This document shows positions 1-9,951 of a DNA stretch of 64,000 nt, one piece after another (the first letter of the stretch is position 1; each line of letters begins with the position of its first letter). Source of the DNA: Gluconacetobacter johannae (GTDB taxonomy: Bacteria; Pseudomonadota; Alphaproteobacteria; Acetobacterales; Acetobacteraceae); the NCBI RefSeq assembly GCF_014174305.1, contig NZ_JABEQH010000017.1, positions 1 to 64,000 of the forward strand, in the 5' to 3' direction. Position numbers and translations under genes: made by a program. The notes below the pieces were generated by a model, which was given only the letters and a program-made list of their open reading frames with translations, searched no databases and was not told where the DNA came from.

Positions 1-148
1 TTTGAAAATGCGCGCTGGCGGCGATCCGACGCGCGTTTCCTGCGCTTCGATGCTCACGGCCGATAAGGCCGCTCCGCTTCGGTGCTCGAAAACACACGCC
101 GGGCGCTTCACTACGTTCCGCTCTCGCTCGCCAGCCCACATTTTCAAA
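1..148. repeat. Imperfect long inverted repeat at window start
   Basis: TTTGAAAATG at 1-10 is matched in inverse orientation by CATTTTCAAA at 139-148. The similarity continues inward for about ten more bases (GCTGGCG on each arm) with a few mismatches. The 128 bp between the arms has no convincing gene. It could be a small palindromic repeat or a MITE-like unit. The left arm touches the window edge, so the full extent is unknown. Confidence 0.4.
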
Positions 149-921
149 CAGGCTCTGAGCCCGGTATCCGCAAGCCCACCCGCATAGCCCCGACCCACAA
201 CGGCGCCGTGCGGGTCGCACTTTCGTCGTCATGACGACACGGACCCATATCCGCCCGCACGGCAGCACGTTCCCATTCTCTATATTTCAATACATATAGA
301 CGCCGTCGCGGCATGGCCCGCGCCGGGCCGGATTCTTCATGGAACGCGACGATCCGGAATTTGTATTTATCATCTCATTTCATGTTATTTTAAGAAATAT
401 ATGGAAACCTCTCTTAAATTTGATTGAAATATCATAGTTCAAACCGAACGTTCAAAAAACTGTTACGCCCCCTTGTGTTACCATCCCGGAATGATAAAAA
501 TGCTCCATCATTCTGGGCCAATCGTAAAAATAAATTAACTCTATACCGTAGACTCACTACACGCCAGGAAACCTCGCCCTTTTTCGAGAAGAACACCCGT
601 CTGTTTGTTTTTTCCAAGAAATAATCACGACAATCGAGATACCGCGCACGACGTCGAACGTGCGCCAGGGCTGTGGCACGCATCACAAAATGCATGTGCA
701 AACGCACCTCGCCTTCACGAGTTGCGTCGCGACAGAAAAAATCCTTTTAAAATGCTAGGGAAAACCATATCCGCCCCGACAAGACCCAAGCGAGATACGT
801 TGCTAAATTGCAACAGATTGTATCAAACCATCTCACTCTGAAACTGATCGTAACGTTTTTCCTCGACGACGAACGCGCGTTCATTGAAATCTTGCGAAAT
901 TCAAAAAAAGAGGGATTCGCA
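149..921. other. Long non-coding upstream region, AT-richer than its surroundings
   Basis: About 770 bp without a convincing gene. The part from about 280 to 640 is much richer in A and T than the flanks. Short open frames occur on both strands but lack ribosome binding sites and protein-like composition. The region probably carries the promoter and control sites of the TonB-dependent receptor gene that starts at 922. Confidence 0.5.
799..814. promoter_or_regulatory. Candidate operator upstream of TonB receptor
   Basis: GTTGCTAAATTGCAAC is a palindrome with perfect 5-bp arms (GTTGC/GCAAC), centred about 115 bp upstream of the receptor start codon. Fur-family sites in alphaproteobacteria are often TGCAA-type palindromes, so iron control is possible. 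This is inference from symmetry and position only. Confidence 0.3.
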
Positions 922-3852
922 ATGAGACCTTTGAGGGCTCCCGAAAAGACAGGATTGCGCGCGTTCTGCAGCTTTCTCGCACTGGGTGCCGGGTCGATGG
1001 CCGCGGGCACGGCGCATGCACAGTTGATCTCGCAGCCGGCCACGTCATCCGGATCGCTGATCAGCTCTCTCCACCGGCAGGGCACGACCACCAGCCGCAC
1101 CTCGAACGGCACCGAGGAAATCCAGGTCACCGGGTCCCATCTCGCCAACCGGGCGACTGCGGAAATTGCGCCGATCACGACGATCACGGCGCAACAATTA
1201 CAGAATTCGTCGGCGACGAATCTGGAAATGGCGCTGCACAACATCCCGTCCATGGGTTTCGGCGGCACCTATCGCACCAACGTCAATGCCGGCGGCGGCT
1301 CCACCTGCACCGACTTCCGCTCGATGGGCGTCGATCGTCTGCTGGTTCTGGTCGACGGACGCCGCGTCGTCAGCGGCCCCAACGGCTGCGCGAACATCAA
1401 CGCCATTCCCATGGAAATGGTCGATCGCGTCGTGTTCCTGAAGGATGGGGCTTCGTCGCTCTACGGCGCCGACGCGGTGTCGGGCGTGCTGAACATCATC
1501 CTGAAGAAGAACTATTCGGGCACCACCGTGAATTTCAACGGTGGCATCAGCGGCTATGACGGCGACAGCCCGCAGGCCACCGCGTCGATCACGCACGGTT
1601 TCAATTTCGACCACGACCGCGGCAACATCACCCTGAACGGTACCTACAACTACCAGGCGCCGACACTGGCCACGAACCGCCCCTGGGCCCTGCACAGCGG
1701 CATCGTCATGCCCGGACCTGGCCAGCCGATTCCCCAGAGCGGTTCGATCCTGACTCCGGGCGGGGCCTTCTATTCCATGAGCGGCGATCCTCTGTTCCCC
1801 GGCGCCGATGGCGGCGGGATCTATACGAACGGCGGCGCCGGCGGCCCGGCGAACAGCTATCGCCCCTTCACCCCCCAGGATCGGTACGACTACGCCAAAG
1901 ACACCTGGATGGCGGACCAGAACCAGTTCGAGAGCATCACGGCGAACGGCCGCTACGACCTGACCGACCATGTGCAGCTCTACCTGCTGGGGACCTGGAC
2001 GCATACCGATACGCTGGCGCAACTGTCCGGCGACCCGATCGCCAACCCCTCTTCCGAGGCGGCGAACCTGCCCGACGCCGTCATCATCCCGGCCGGCCTG
2101 CCCGGCAACCCCTTCGGCCAGGACGTCGGCTGGTATAGCCGCCCCGCCGGGCTGGGCAACCGCAACCAGCAGTACGCGGACGACCAGTACCAGATCACCG
2201 TCGGCGCGCGCGGCGACATTCCGCATAGCAATGGCTGGACGTGGGATCTGTACTATTCCTTCGGCAAGGACGTGCAGACGTCATCCATGCCGGGGTCGGT
2301 CAACGGCGTGGCGCTGGAACAGGCACTGGGTTTCCGCCAGACCGGCCTGCCGGACTCGCTCGACCAGGGCGTCTACGACCCGTCCGTCTGCTCCGCCGCC
2401 GCCGGTTGCGCCCTGATCAACCCGTTCAGCCCCGCCACGGGAATCAGCGACCAGGCCCGCAAGTTCATCACCTACAATAACGGCGTATCGTTCTCGAACG
2501 AGATGCGTGACGTGCAGCTTCTGCTGCGTAACAACCATCTGTTCCGCATGCCCTACGGGCCGGCGGGCCTGGCATTCGGCGTCGAACATCGCAGCCTCGA
2601 TGCCGGATCGACGACCGATCTGCTGAACATGAACGGATATGCGCTGAACACGGTCACGAACCCGACCTCCGGCGCCTATAACGCCACCGAAGTCTACGGC
2701 GAACTCAGCGTCCCGCTGCTGCGCGACCTGCCGGGCGCGCAGAACCTGGCCGCGAACGTCGCCGGCCGGTTCTCGCACTACAACACGTTTGGCGAGACGT
2801 ACAACTGGTCGGGCGGCCTGATCTGGTCGCCGGTCAACGACATCTCGTTCCGCGTCAACTACGGCACGGGCTTCCGCCAGCCCACGATCTCGGACCTGTA
2901 TTCGGGGCAGCAGGTTTCGTTCCAGAGCGCGTATGACCCGTGCGCGACCGATCTGATCGGCACCAGCGCCAACCGCATGGCGAACTGCATGTCGCAGGGC
3001 GTTCCGGCGGGCGGCATCAACCAGACCAGCGCCGACCAGGTCCGCGCGTTGATCGGCGGCAATCCGAAGGTGCAGCCGGAGATCTCGCGCACCTACACGA
3101 TCGGCACCGTCATCCACCCGCACTTCATCCCGAACCTGTCGTTCACGGTCGATTACTACCACACGTCGATCACCCACCAGATCGGCACCTTCCCGGCGCA
3201 GGACCTGCTGGATTCGTGCTACGACAGCGCGGGCCTGAAAGGCCCGACCTGCTCCAACCTGGGCAGCCCGGCGCGTGACGCCAGCCACCAGTTGCTCGCG
3301 TTCAACGACACCACCATGAACATGGGCGGCCTGCGTACCAGCGGCCTGGATATCAACGGCAGCTATCTCTACCGCATCGACCCGATGAACGCGATCAACC
3401 TGGGGGTCGATATCTCGGATATCATCGGCTACACGGCGCAGAACGAGCCCGGCCAGCCCTACATCAACTTCCTGGGCACCGACGGACCGCCGCAGTCCCC
3501 GACGTCCCCCGGCACCTTCGCCATTCCGCGCTGGAAGGCCAATGCCAATGCCGCCTTCACGCACGGGCGCTGGACATTCAACTACACGATGCGCTTCATC
3601 GACGGCATGGATTACTATCCGCAGTCCAGCTATAACGCCGAAACGACGCGCTTTTACCACACGAACATGGTGTTCTACCACGACATCATGATAATGTATC
3701 ACAGCAACCACTTCGACGTGACGGCCGGCATCAACAACGTTGGCGGCAAGATTCCACAGTATTTCGCCATCGGGCAGTACTGGAACACCGACACCAGCGT
3801 CTATGACTACATGGGACGCTACTACTTCCTGCGGACGTCCACGCACTTCTGA
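922..3852 (+). CDS. TonB-dependent outer-membrane receptor
   Basis: The 976-residue product should import a ligand, probably an iron complex, across the outer membrane using TonB energy. The start at 922 has AGAGGG at 909-914 and gives a normal signal peptide (basic start, Leu/Ala core, AHA-Q cleavage). The plug domain follows: an EEIQVTGS TonB-box-like stretch, then the DGRRV and KDGASSLYGADAVSGVLNI plug motifs near residues 170-225. The rest is barrel-like and ends in aromatic F. Length matches the large CirA/OMR-type receptors. The gene stands alone and its substrate cannot be read from sequence. Confidence 0.9.
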   Translation: MRPLRAPEKTGLRAFCSFLALGAGSMAAGTAHAQLISQPATSSGSLISSLHRQGTTTSRTSNGTEEIQVTGSHLANRATAEIAPITTITAQQLQNSSATNLEMALHNIPSMGFGGTYRTNVNAGGGSTCTDFRSMGVDRLLVLVDGRRVVSGPNGCANINAIPMEMVDRVVFLKDGASSLYGADAVSGVLNIILKKNYSGTTVNFNGGISGYDGDSPQATASITHGFNFDHDRGNITLNGTYNYQAPTLATNRPWALHSGIVMPGPGQPIPQSGSILTPGGAFYSMSGDPLFPGADGGGIYTNGGAGGPANSYRPFTPQDRYDYAKDTWMADQNQFESITANGRYDLTDHVQLYLLGTWTHTDTLAQLSGDPIANPSSEAANLPDAVIIPAGLPGNPFGQDVGWYSRPAGLGNRNQQYADDQYQITVGARGDIPHSNGWTWDLYYSFGKDVQTSSMPGSVNGVALEQALGFRQTGLPDSLDQGVYDPSVCSAAAGCALINPFSPATGISDQARKFITYNNGVSFSNEMRDVQLLLRNNHLFRMPYGPAGLAFGVEHRSLDAGSTTDLLNMNGYALNTVTNPTSGAYNATEVYGELSVPLLRDLPGAQNLAANVAGRFSHYNTFGETYNWSGGLIWSPVNDISFRVNYGTGFRQPTISDLYSGQQVSFQSAYDPCATDLIGTSANRMANCMSQGVPAGGINQTSADQVRALIGGNPKVQPEISRTYTIGTVIHPHFIPNLSFTVDYYHTSITHQIGTFPAQDLLDSCYDSAGLKGPTCSNLGSPARDASHQLLAFNDTTMNMGGLRTSGLDINGSYLYRIDPMNAINLGVDISDIIGYTAQNEPGQPYINFLGTDGPPQSPTSPGTFAIPRWKANANAAFTHGRWTFNYTMRFIDGMDYYPQSSYNAETTRFYHTNMVFYHDIMIMYHSNHFDVTAGINNVGGKIPQYFAIGQYWNTDTSVYDYMGRYYFLRTSTHF

Positions 3853-4052
3853 CACGCGCCTGCACAACCCGGGGGAGCCGCCCTGTGGCTCTCCCGGACC
3901 CATGGCGCGACCCGGCAGCGCCTTCCCTCGCCAGGGACACATCGCCTTCCGGGTCTGGAACCGGGGCCGGCCATGCGCTATCCAACCGTCATCATCGGCG
4001 CCTGATCCCGACCTTTCGCGGACCCCGAGCCCATCGTTCCGGAGTTGCCCCC

Positions 4053-6698
4053 ATGCGGCACAGACCCACCATCGCCACCCTTCTGCTGGCAGGCGCCGCC
4101 CTGCTGCCGGGTGCGGCGCATGGCGAAGCCCCCTTCGATTTCGCCCACGCCCCCGGCCAGTTGCCCAAGACCGTGGTCCCCAGCGCCTACCGGATCGACA
4201 TCGCCGCCGACATGAAGCGCCTGACCCTGGGCGGGCATGAAACCATCGACGTCACCGCCAGCGCGCCCATCGGCAGCATCACGCTGAACCAGGCGGGGCT
4301 GACGCTGCTGTCGGCGAAGCTGGACGGGGTCGCCGCCGCCATCACCCAGGACGACGCGGCGCAGACCGCGACCCTGACCCTGCCGCATCCGGTCGCGGCC
4401 GGTCCCCACACGCTGGTCATCGCGTACAGCGGCCCGATCCCGGCGACGCCCAACGGCATCTATTATGACGATTACCGCACCCCGTCGGGCCAGACCCACC
4501 GCATGCTGGTCACGCAGTTCGAGGTCGCCGACGCCCGCCGCATGTTTCCCGGCTGGGACGAACCGGCCTTCAAGGCCACGTTCCAACTGACCGCGACCCT
4601 GCCCGACAGCTACGTGCCGGTCAGCAACATGCCCGTGACCGCGTCCACGCCGGTCGGCGGTCACGCCCGGCGCGTGGTCTTCGGCACCACGCCGCGCATG
4701 TCGACCTACCTGCTGGCCCTGGTCGCCGGCGACATCTCCGCCGTCAGCGGTACCGGCGGCGCGACGCCGATCAACGTCTACGCCCCCACCGGCATGCAGC
4801 GGAACGGCGCCTACGCCTTGCAGGCGGCGTCCGCGATCCTGCCGTACTACAACGATTACTTCGGCATCCCCTACCCGCTGCCGAAGCTGGACCTTCTTGC
4901 CATTCCCGGAAATTACGAGGCCGGGGCGATGGAAAACTGGGGCGCCATCACCTTCATCGACGACGACCTGCTGTTCGACCCACACACCAGCGCCCCCAGC
5001 ACGCGGGAGCTGGTGTATCTGGTGGTGGCCCATGAAATGGCGCACCAATGGTCGGGCGACCTGGTGACGATGGGGTGGTGGGACAATATCTGGCTCAACG
5101 AAGGGTTCGCGACCTGGATGGAGACCAAGGCCACCGATCATTTCAACCCGACCTGGCAGATCTGGCCGCGCCAGCACGCCGACCGCGAACAGGCGATGGC
5201 GCAGGACGCCCATCCGTCCACCCACCCGATCCAGTTGGTGATCCACGACGTCAGCGAGGCCAATACCGCCTTCGACCGGATCAGCTACCAGAAGGGCGAG
5301 CAGGTCATCCGCATGACCGAGGACTGGCTGGGCGCCGACATGTTCCGCGCCGGCATGCGCGCCTACATGAAGGCCCATGCCTACGGCAACACCACCAGCG
5401 CCGACCTGTGGGCCGCGCTGTCGCAGGTCTCGCACCAGGATGTCGCCGCCGTCGCGCGCAGCTTCACCGAACAGCCGGGCATTCCGCTGGTCAACGTCGC
5501 GCGCCGGTGCGACGCCGGCAAGACCGTGCTGAGCCTGACCGAAGGCCGCTTCACCATCCACGACCCGCACCCGCTGCCCGCGCGGTGGAACATCCCCGTC
5601 ACCGTCGGCGGCCCGGACGCGACGGCGCAGCGCGTCATCCTGCGGCCGGAGACGCCCGCGACCCTGGCCTTCGCCGGGTGCGACCAGCCGCTGAAGGCCA
5701 ATCTGGGCGAAAACGGCTATTACCGCACCGCCTACGACGCCGCGTCGCTGGCGGCGCTGGCGGCGGCGTTCAGCCGCCTGGACGCGACCGACCGCGCCAA
5801 CCTGCTGGGCGACCAGTTCGCGCTGTTCCAGGCCGGGCAGGCCCCGCTCGCGGCCTATCTGGACCTGGTCGCCGGCCTGTCGGCCGGGAAGGACACCAGC
5901 ATCGCGGTCTGGCAGGACACGATCTCGCACCTGCGGCAACTGGACACGATGGAACGCGGCAGCCCGCAGCGCCCGGCCTTCCGGGCCTTCGCGCGCGCCC
6001 TGCTGGCGCCGCAGCTGGCCCGGCTGGGCTGGATGCCGCGCGAGGGCGAATCGTTCCTGGACACACTGCTGCGTCCCGAACTGATCGCCGCCCTGGGCCA
6101 GTTCGACGACCAGGCCGTGGTGGCCGAGGCCCAGGCGCGCTTCGCCGCCTGGCGCAAGACGCCGTCGGCGCTGGCGCCCAGCCTGCTGGACCCGGTGACC
6201 TGGATCGTCGGCCGCCATGCCGACCCGGCCACCTACGCCATGCTGGCCGGCCTGGTCCGCAGTTCCAGCGACACGGAACAGAAGCTGCGCTTCTTCCGCG
6301 CCCTGGCGGCCTCGCGCGATCCGGCGCTGGTCGCGCAATCGGTCCGCCTGGCCTATAGCGGCGCGATCCCGAACGGCCGCATCGTGCACATGCTGGCGGC
6401 CATCGCCACCGGCAGCGACGATCCGGACCGCGTGTGGTCGCTGGTGCAGGCCCCGCAGACGCAGAAGCAGATCCGCGCGCATCTGGCGCCCTGGTCGCAA
6501 TCGTCCCTGCTGGCCACGGTGGCCGGCCAGTCGGTCAATCCGGCCATCGCCCAGGCCCTGCTGGACGACCCCTCCACGACGGTTACCACCGGCGCCACCA
6601 TCGAGGCGAAGAAGGCCGCCGACCTGATCGCCGCGAACGCCGACATCGCGGCGCGGGCCCAGGCCGCGCTGGCGGCCTGGCTGCCCACCCGCCCCTGA
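4053..6698 (+). CDS. Exported M1-family zinc aminopeptidase
   Basis: The 881-residue enzyme belongs to the M1 aminopeptidases, which remove N-terminal residues from peptides. The chosen start has GGAG at 4041-4044 and gives a signal peptide (about residues 1-24, ending AAHG), so it should act in the periplasm or outside. The N-anchoring motif GAMEN is at residues 291-295. The zinc site HEMAH is at 327-331, with the third ligand E350 in NEG exactly 18 residues later. A helical ERAP1-like C-terminal domain fills the last 300 residues. All key residues are present. It follows the receptor gene by 200 bp and may be a separate unit. Confidence 0.93.
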   Translation: MRHRPTIATLLLAGAALLPGAAHGEAPFDFAHAPGQLPKTVVPSAYRIDIAADMKRLTLGGHETIDVTASAPIGSITLNQAGLTLLSAKLDGVAAAITQDDAAQTATLTLPHPVAAGPHTLVIAYSGPIPATPNGIYYDDYRTPSGQTHRMLVTQFEVADARRMFPGWDEPAFKATFQLTATLPDSYVPVSNMPVTASTPVGGHARRVVFGTTPRMSTYLLALVAGDISAVSGTGGATPINVYAPTGMQRNGAYALQAASAILPYYNDYFGIPYPLPKLDLLAIPGNYEAGAMENWGAITFIDDDLLFDPHTSAPSTRELVYLVVAHEMAHQWSGDLVTMGWWDNIWLNEGFATWMETKATDHFNPTWQIWPRQHADREQAMAQDAHPSTHPIQLVIHDVSEANTAFDRISYQKGEQVIRMTEDWLGADMFRAGMRAYMKAHAYGNTTSADLWAALSQVSHQDVAAVARSFTEQPGIPLVNVARRCDAGKTVLSLTEGRFTIHDPHPLPARWNIPVTVGGPDATAQRVILRPETPATLAFAGCDQPLKANLGENGYYRTAYDAASLAALAAAFSRLDATDRANLLGDQFALFQAGQAPLAAYLDLVAGLSAGKDTSIAVWQDTISHLRQLDTMERGSPQRPAFRAFARALLAPQLARLGWMPREGESFLDTLLRPELIAALGQFDDQAVVAEAQARFAAWRKTPSALAPSLLDPVTWIVGRHADPATYAMLAGLVRSSSDTEQKLRFFRALAASRDPALVAQSVRLAYSGAIPNGRIVHMLAAIATGSDDPDRVWSLVQAPQTQKQIRAHLAPWSQSSLLATVAGQSVNPAIAQALLDDPSTTVTTGATIEAKKAADLIAANADIAARAQAALAAWLPTRP

Positions 6699-6770
6699 CG
6701 CCGGCCGGGTGGCGCGCGGCGGGGCAGTCCTGCTAGGATACATGCCCTGCCATCGCGAAGGATTCCCGGC

Positions 6771-7058
6771 ATGGACCACGCCATCGCCATCATCACCGGT
6801 TTCCTGCTGGGCCTGTTCGGCCTGATCGTCTCGGCCATCGCCGTGATCGAGCAGTTCGTCCGGACCATCCTGGCCAGCGTGGGCATCGTCGGCGAATTGC
6901 AGACCGCGCTGCTGGTCATCCTGCTGGCCGGCCTGATCGTGGGCGCCTTCCGCATGTTCGGCGGCATCTTCGCCGTGCTGATCTGCACGATCCTGATCCT
7001 GATGCTGGCGCACGCGGTGTTCGCGACGACATTCCTGCCTGCGGGCGGATCCGTATGA
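6771..7058 (+). CDS. Small inner-membrane protein, 95 aa
   Basis: No family is recognised. The product is almost entirely hydrophobic with two to three membrane helices (about residues 5-28, 45-62 and 64-85) and a short polar C-terminus. AAGGA lies about 10 bp before the start. The gene follows the M1 peptidase gene by 72 bp on the same strand and may be transcribed with it. Confidence 0.75.
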   Translation: MDHAIAIITGFLLGLFGLIVSAIAVIEQFVRTILASVGIVGELQTALLVILLAGLIVGAFRMFGGIFAVLICTILILMLAHAVFATTFLPAGGSV

Positions 7059-7139
7059 AAGCACATGGATAGCCTGCCTTGGGCGGGACGATTTCCGTAG
7101 CGCCGGGTCGCGTCAACAGTCACCGGACCCGACGGGGGC

Positions 7140-7364
7140 CTATCGCGGCCTGCGGAAGGCCACCCGCCGCGACAGGCCCGCGGACACATGTCGGACCGAC
7201 GCGACATAGCCCGGCCATGCCGGTGTCCGCATGCCGCTCCGGCGCATCGCCCATGCCCCGTGCAACCGGCGCTGCGCGCCGAGGGGGGCGCGCTTCCGTT
7301 CCTCCCTTGCGGCCATCCACTCGCTGACGAGGATATGACCGATGATACCAGCTGCATGACTCAT
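7140..7364 (-). CDS. Possible small hypothetical protein, 74 aa
   Basis: This frame starts with ATG at 7364 and is preceded on its own strand by a purine-rich GAGGGAGGG. The first 25 residues look protein-like; the rest is Arg-rich and may be chance coding in GC-rich DNA. It resembles nothing I know. If it is not a gene, the 396 bp between 7058 and 7455 is non-coding. Confidence 0.25.
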   Translation of the reverse strand: MSHAAGIIGHILVSEWMAAREERKRAPLGAQRRLHGAWAMRRSGMRTPAWPGYVASVRHVSAGLSRRVAFRRPR

Positions 7365-7454
7365 TGATCGGGCCCTCCCTCATCGGGTCTCACAAAAAAA
7401 CCGGCGGACAGCGTCAAAGTTCCGGCCGGATGCCGGGCCGGCCGGTGATGCGCG

Positions 7455-8174
7455 CTACCCTGGATGCCCGCCATGACCACCATCGCCATGGCCGCCCCCG
7501 CCGGGACCGCCGCCATGACCACCCTCGCCATGACCACCACCGCCGTGACCACCATCGCCATGGCCGCCCCCGCCGGGGCCGCCACCATGCCAGCCCTCGC
7601 CATGACCACCACCGCCGTGACCGCCCTCGCCATGGCCGCCCCCACCGGGACCGCCACCGCCATGGCCGCCCCCACCGGGGCCGCCACCATGCCAGCCGCG
7701 ATCACCGCCGCCATGGTCGGGACCATAGAAGGGCGGCGGCCGGCCCGGCCTGTTCCCCCCGCCCCGTCCCCCCCGATCGCCGCCGCCCCAGCGATCGCGG
7801 TCGGAAAACCACGGGCGGCCACGATAATGCGCGCCCCAGTAATTACCGAAGACGAAACCGGCCAGCGGCAGGCCCACCATGGGGCCGTAAGTTGCCAGCG
7901 GCCCCGCCCCGCCATTGTACAAAACCTGGATCCGGTCCGGCGGCGCCCAGCCGCGATAGGGGCCGTCGGCGATGTCGCACCAGCCCCATCCCGGTTCGCA
8001 CTCGAAAATCTCGATCGGCGTACCCGGCGGCAGCGACCCGACCACGGGATAGTTCGGCGACGGCCCGGCGAAAACATCGGTCCCGCCGACGATGACCCCC
8101 GGCGCCGCCAGTGCCGGGGACGCGACGCCGCCCAGCGCCAGAACCGTCAGGACGGCCTTCAAACGATGTTTCAT
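7455..8174 (-). CDS. Exported SH3-like protein with Gly/His-rich repeat tail
   Basis: The 239-residue product starts at the ATG (8174) that gives a signal peptide ending ALAA. A bacterial SH3-like domain covers about residues 25-85 (pattern TDVFAGPSPNYPVVGSLPPGTPIEIFECEPGWGWC..GWAP). A short hydrophobic, Gly-rich linker follows. From about residue 150 on, the tail is built of GGGGHG- and GGHGEG-type repeats. SH3b domains usually bind cell-wall or surface partners, and dense His-Gly repeats can bind metal ions; both roles are inferred here. The tail's DNA is a tandem low-complexity repeat and prone to length change. Confidence 0.8.
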   Translation of the reverse strand: MKHRLKAVLTVLALGGVASPALAAPGVIVGGTDVFAGPSPNYPVVGSLPPGTPIEIFECEPGWGWCDIADGPYRGWAPPDRIQVLYNGGAGPLATYGPMVGLPLAGFVFGNYWGAHYRGRPWFSDRDRWGGGDRGGRGGGNRPGRPPPFYGPDHGGGDRGWHGGGPGGGGHGGGGPGGGGHGEGGHGGGGHGEGWHGGGPGGGGHGDGGHGGGGHGEGGHGGGPGGGGHGDGGHGGHPG

Positions 8175-8325
8175 CCAGGCCGCGACTCCATGATGCGATG
8201 GTCGCTCAACGATCGCAGAGTGGGCAGGTTGCGCGCAAATGAAAAGCCCGCCGCGACGCGGTTTGCAAATCCCGGATCGCAATGGTTAAGTGACCGCGCC
8301 AGATGACGCGAACGTGACGGAACCC

Positions 8326-9903
8326 ATGACGATCGACCCCAGCAACGAACCCCGCGCGCGCGCCGCGCAGGTTGGGCGGAACGGGGCCGCATGCCGCCGG
8401 GCCGGCGCCGCCCTGCTGCTGGCCATCGCCGCGGCGCCGGCCGCGCCGCCGGACGCCGGGGCGGCGACTGCCGCCGGCGTCCCGGCCATGGCCCCTGTCA
8501 CGCCGCCCCTCGGCGCGACCTCGGATATCGCGCCCTCCCCCTCCCCGCGTCCCGAGGACTTCCGTTTCGTCGAGGATCTGGAACGACGGACCTTCACCTG
8601 GTTCTGGGATGCGGCGAACCCGAAAAACGGGCTGATCCCCGACCATTATCCCTCGCCCGACCGCTTCGCCAGCATCGCCGCCGTGGGGTTCGGCCTGACC
8701 GCCTACGGCATCGGGGCGCAACGCGGCTACGTCACGCGGGACCAGGCGGCGGCCCGCACGCTGGCGACCCTGCGCTTCCTGTATCGCGCGCCGCAGAACG
8801 CGGCCGAGGACGGGGCCGCCGGCTATCACGGCTTCTATTACCATTTCCTCGACCCCGAACGCGGCACGCGCTTCGCCCGCTGGTCCGAACTGTCCAGCGT
8901 GGACACCACGCTGCTGCTGGGCGGCGTGCTGTTCGCCCAATCCTATTACGACCGCGACACCCCCCGCGAACGCGCGATCCGGCGGCTGGCGGACGCGCTG
9001 TACCGCCGGGTGGACTGGTCGTGGATGCGGGCGCACGCGCCCTTGCTGGACATGGGCTGGACCCCGGCCGGCAGCTTCCTGCGTAACGACTGGGACGGCT
9101 ACAACGAGGGGATGCTGATCTACCTGCTGGCGCTGGCCTCGCCCACCCATCCGGTACCCGCCGACACCTGGCAGGCCTGGACCGCGACCTATGCGCGGCA
9201 ATGGGGCACGTTCCAGGGCCAGACGCTGCTGAATTTCGCCCCGCTGTTCGGCCATCAGTACAGCCACTCCTGGGTCGATTTCCGGGGTATCCGCGATGGG
9301 TGGAGCCGCACGCACGGCGTCGATTATTTCGAGAACAGCCGCCGCGCCACCTACGCCCAGCGCACCTACGCCCAGGCCAATCCCGGCGGCTGGCGCGATT
9401 ACGGCGCGAATGTCTGGGGGCTGACGGCCTGCAACGGGCCTGGCATCGTCACCCTGACGGTGGATGGCCGCGCGCGCAGCTTCCAGGCCTACAGCGCGCG
9501 CGGCGCCGGGCGCGACTATATCTCGGACGACGGCACCATCGCGCCGACGGCGGCGGGCGGGTCCATCGCCTTCGCCCCGGAAATCGTCCTGCCGGCGCTG
9601 GAAGAAATGAAAGACCGCTACGGCGCGCGCATCTACGACCGCTACGGCTTCGTCGACGCCTTCAACCCCAGTTTTCCGTCCGGCACGTCCTACTGGGCCG
9701 ATACCGAGCAGTTCGGCATCGACCAGGGGCCGATCCTGCTGATGATCGAAAACTGGCGCACCGGCCTGGTCTGGAGCACGATGAAGAAGAACCGCTACAT
9801 CCGCGCCGGCCTGGCCCGCGCCGGCTTCTCCGGCGGCTGGCTGGACGACGCGACGCGCCAGGCCCGCGCCGACGCGCCCCCCGGCACCAGCCCGCACATG
9901 TAA
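8326..9903 (+). CDS. Exported glucoamylase-family (GH144-like) glycosidase
   Basis: The 525-residue product matches the 'glycoamylase' fold group (Pfam PF10091) that contains GH144 endo-beta-1,2-glucanases. Signs are the N-terminal FRFVEDLERRTFTWFWD, the VGFGLTAY helix, WSELSSVDTTLLLGG, NDWDGYNEGMLIYLLAL and the GHQYSHSWVDFRGIRD stretch. A signal-peptide-like hydrophobic Ala-rich region follows a basic start. I chose ATG 8326 with ACGGA just upstream; GTG at 8290 is the alternative. It probably cuts glucans in the periplasm. The exact substrate is not proven by sequence. Confidence 0.82.
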   Translation: MTIDPSNEPRARAAQVGRNGAACRRAGAALLLAIAAAPAAPPDAGAATAAGVPAMAPVTPPLGATSDIAPSPSPRPEDFRFVEDLERRTFTWFWDAANPKNGLIPDHYPSPDRFASIAAVGFGLTAYGIGAQRGYVTRDQAAARTLATLRFLYRAPQNAAEDGAAGYHGFYYHFLDPERGTRFARWSELSSVDTTLLLGGVLFAQSYYDRDTPRERAIRRLADALYRRVDWSWMRAHAPLLDMGWTPAGSFLRNDWDGYNEGMLIYLLALASPTHPVPADTWQAWTATYARQWGTFQGQTLLNFAPLFGHQYSHSWVDFRGIRDGWSRTHGVDYFENSRRATYAQRTYAQANPGGWRDYGANVWGLTACNGPGIVTLTVDGRARSFQAYSARGAGRDYISDDGTIAPTAAGGSIAFAPEIVLPALEEMKDRYGARIYDRYGFVDAFNPSFPSGTSYWADTEQFGIDQGPILLMIENWRTGLVWSTMKKNRYIRAGLARAGFSGGWLDDATRQARADAPPGTSPHM

Positions 9904-9951
9904 GGTCGGGCTGGGCCCTGGCCGGTTCGGGCAGAACCCGATTGTCCCCCG

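Noticed and set aside
424-841. Short open frames in the AT-rich upstream region
   Set aside because: No ribosome binding sites, overlapping on both strands, and composition not protein-like.
3870-3896. Hairpin after the TonB receptor gene
   Set aside because: The stem is good (GGGGGAGCC/GGCTCTCCC with a wobble) but has no T tract, so I did not call it a terminator.
2281-3942. Long minus-strand frame opposite the TonB receptor gene
   Set aside because: No family features, and low-complexity Val/Arg/Ala composition. It is a shadow of the receptor gene.
3978-7064. Very long minus-strand open frame opposite the M1 peptidase gene
   Set aside because: Arg/Gly/Asp-rich composition typical of antisense frames in GC-rich DNA. 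The plus strand carries a complete, motif-bearing enzyme.
7500-7720. Tandem repeats resembling a repeat array
   Set aside because: These encode the Gly/His-rich tail of the SH3-like protein. Units are irregular and have no spacers, so this is not a CRISPR array.
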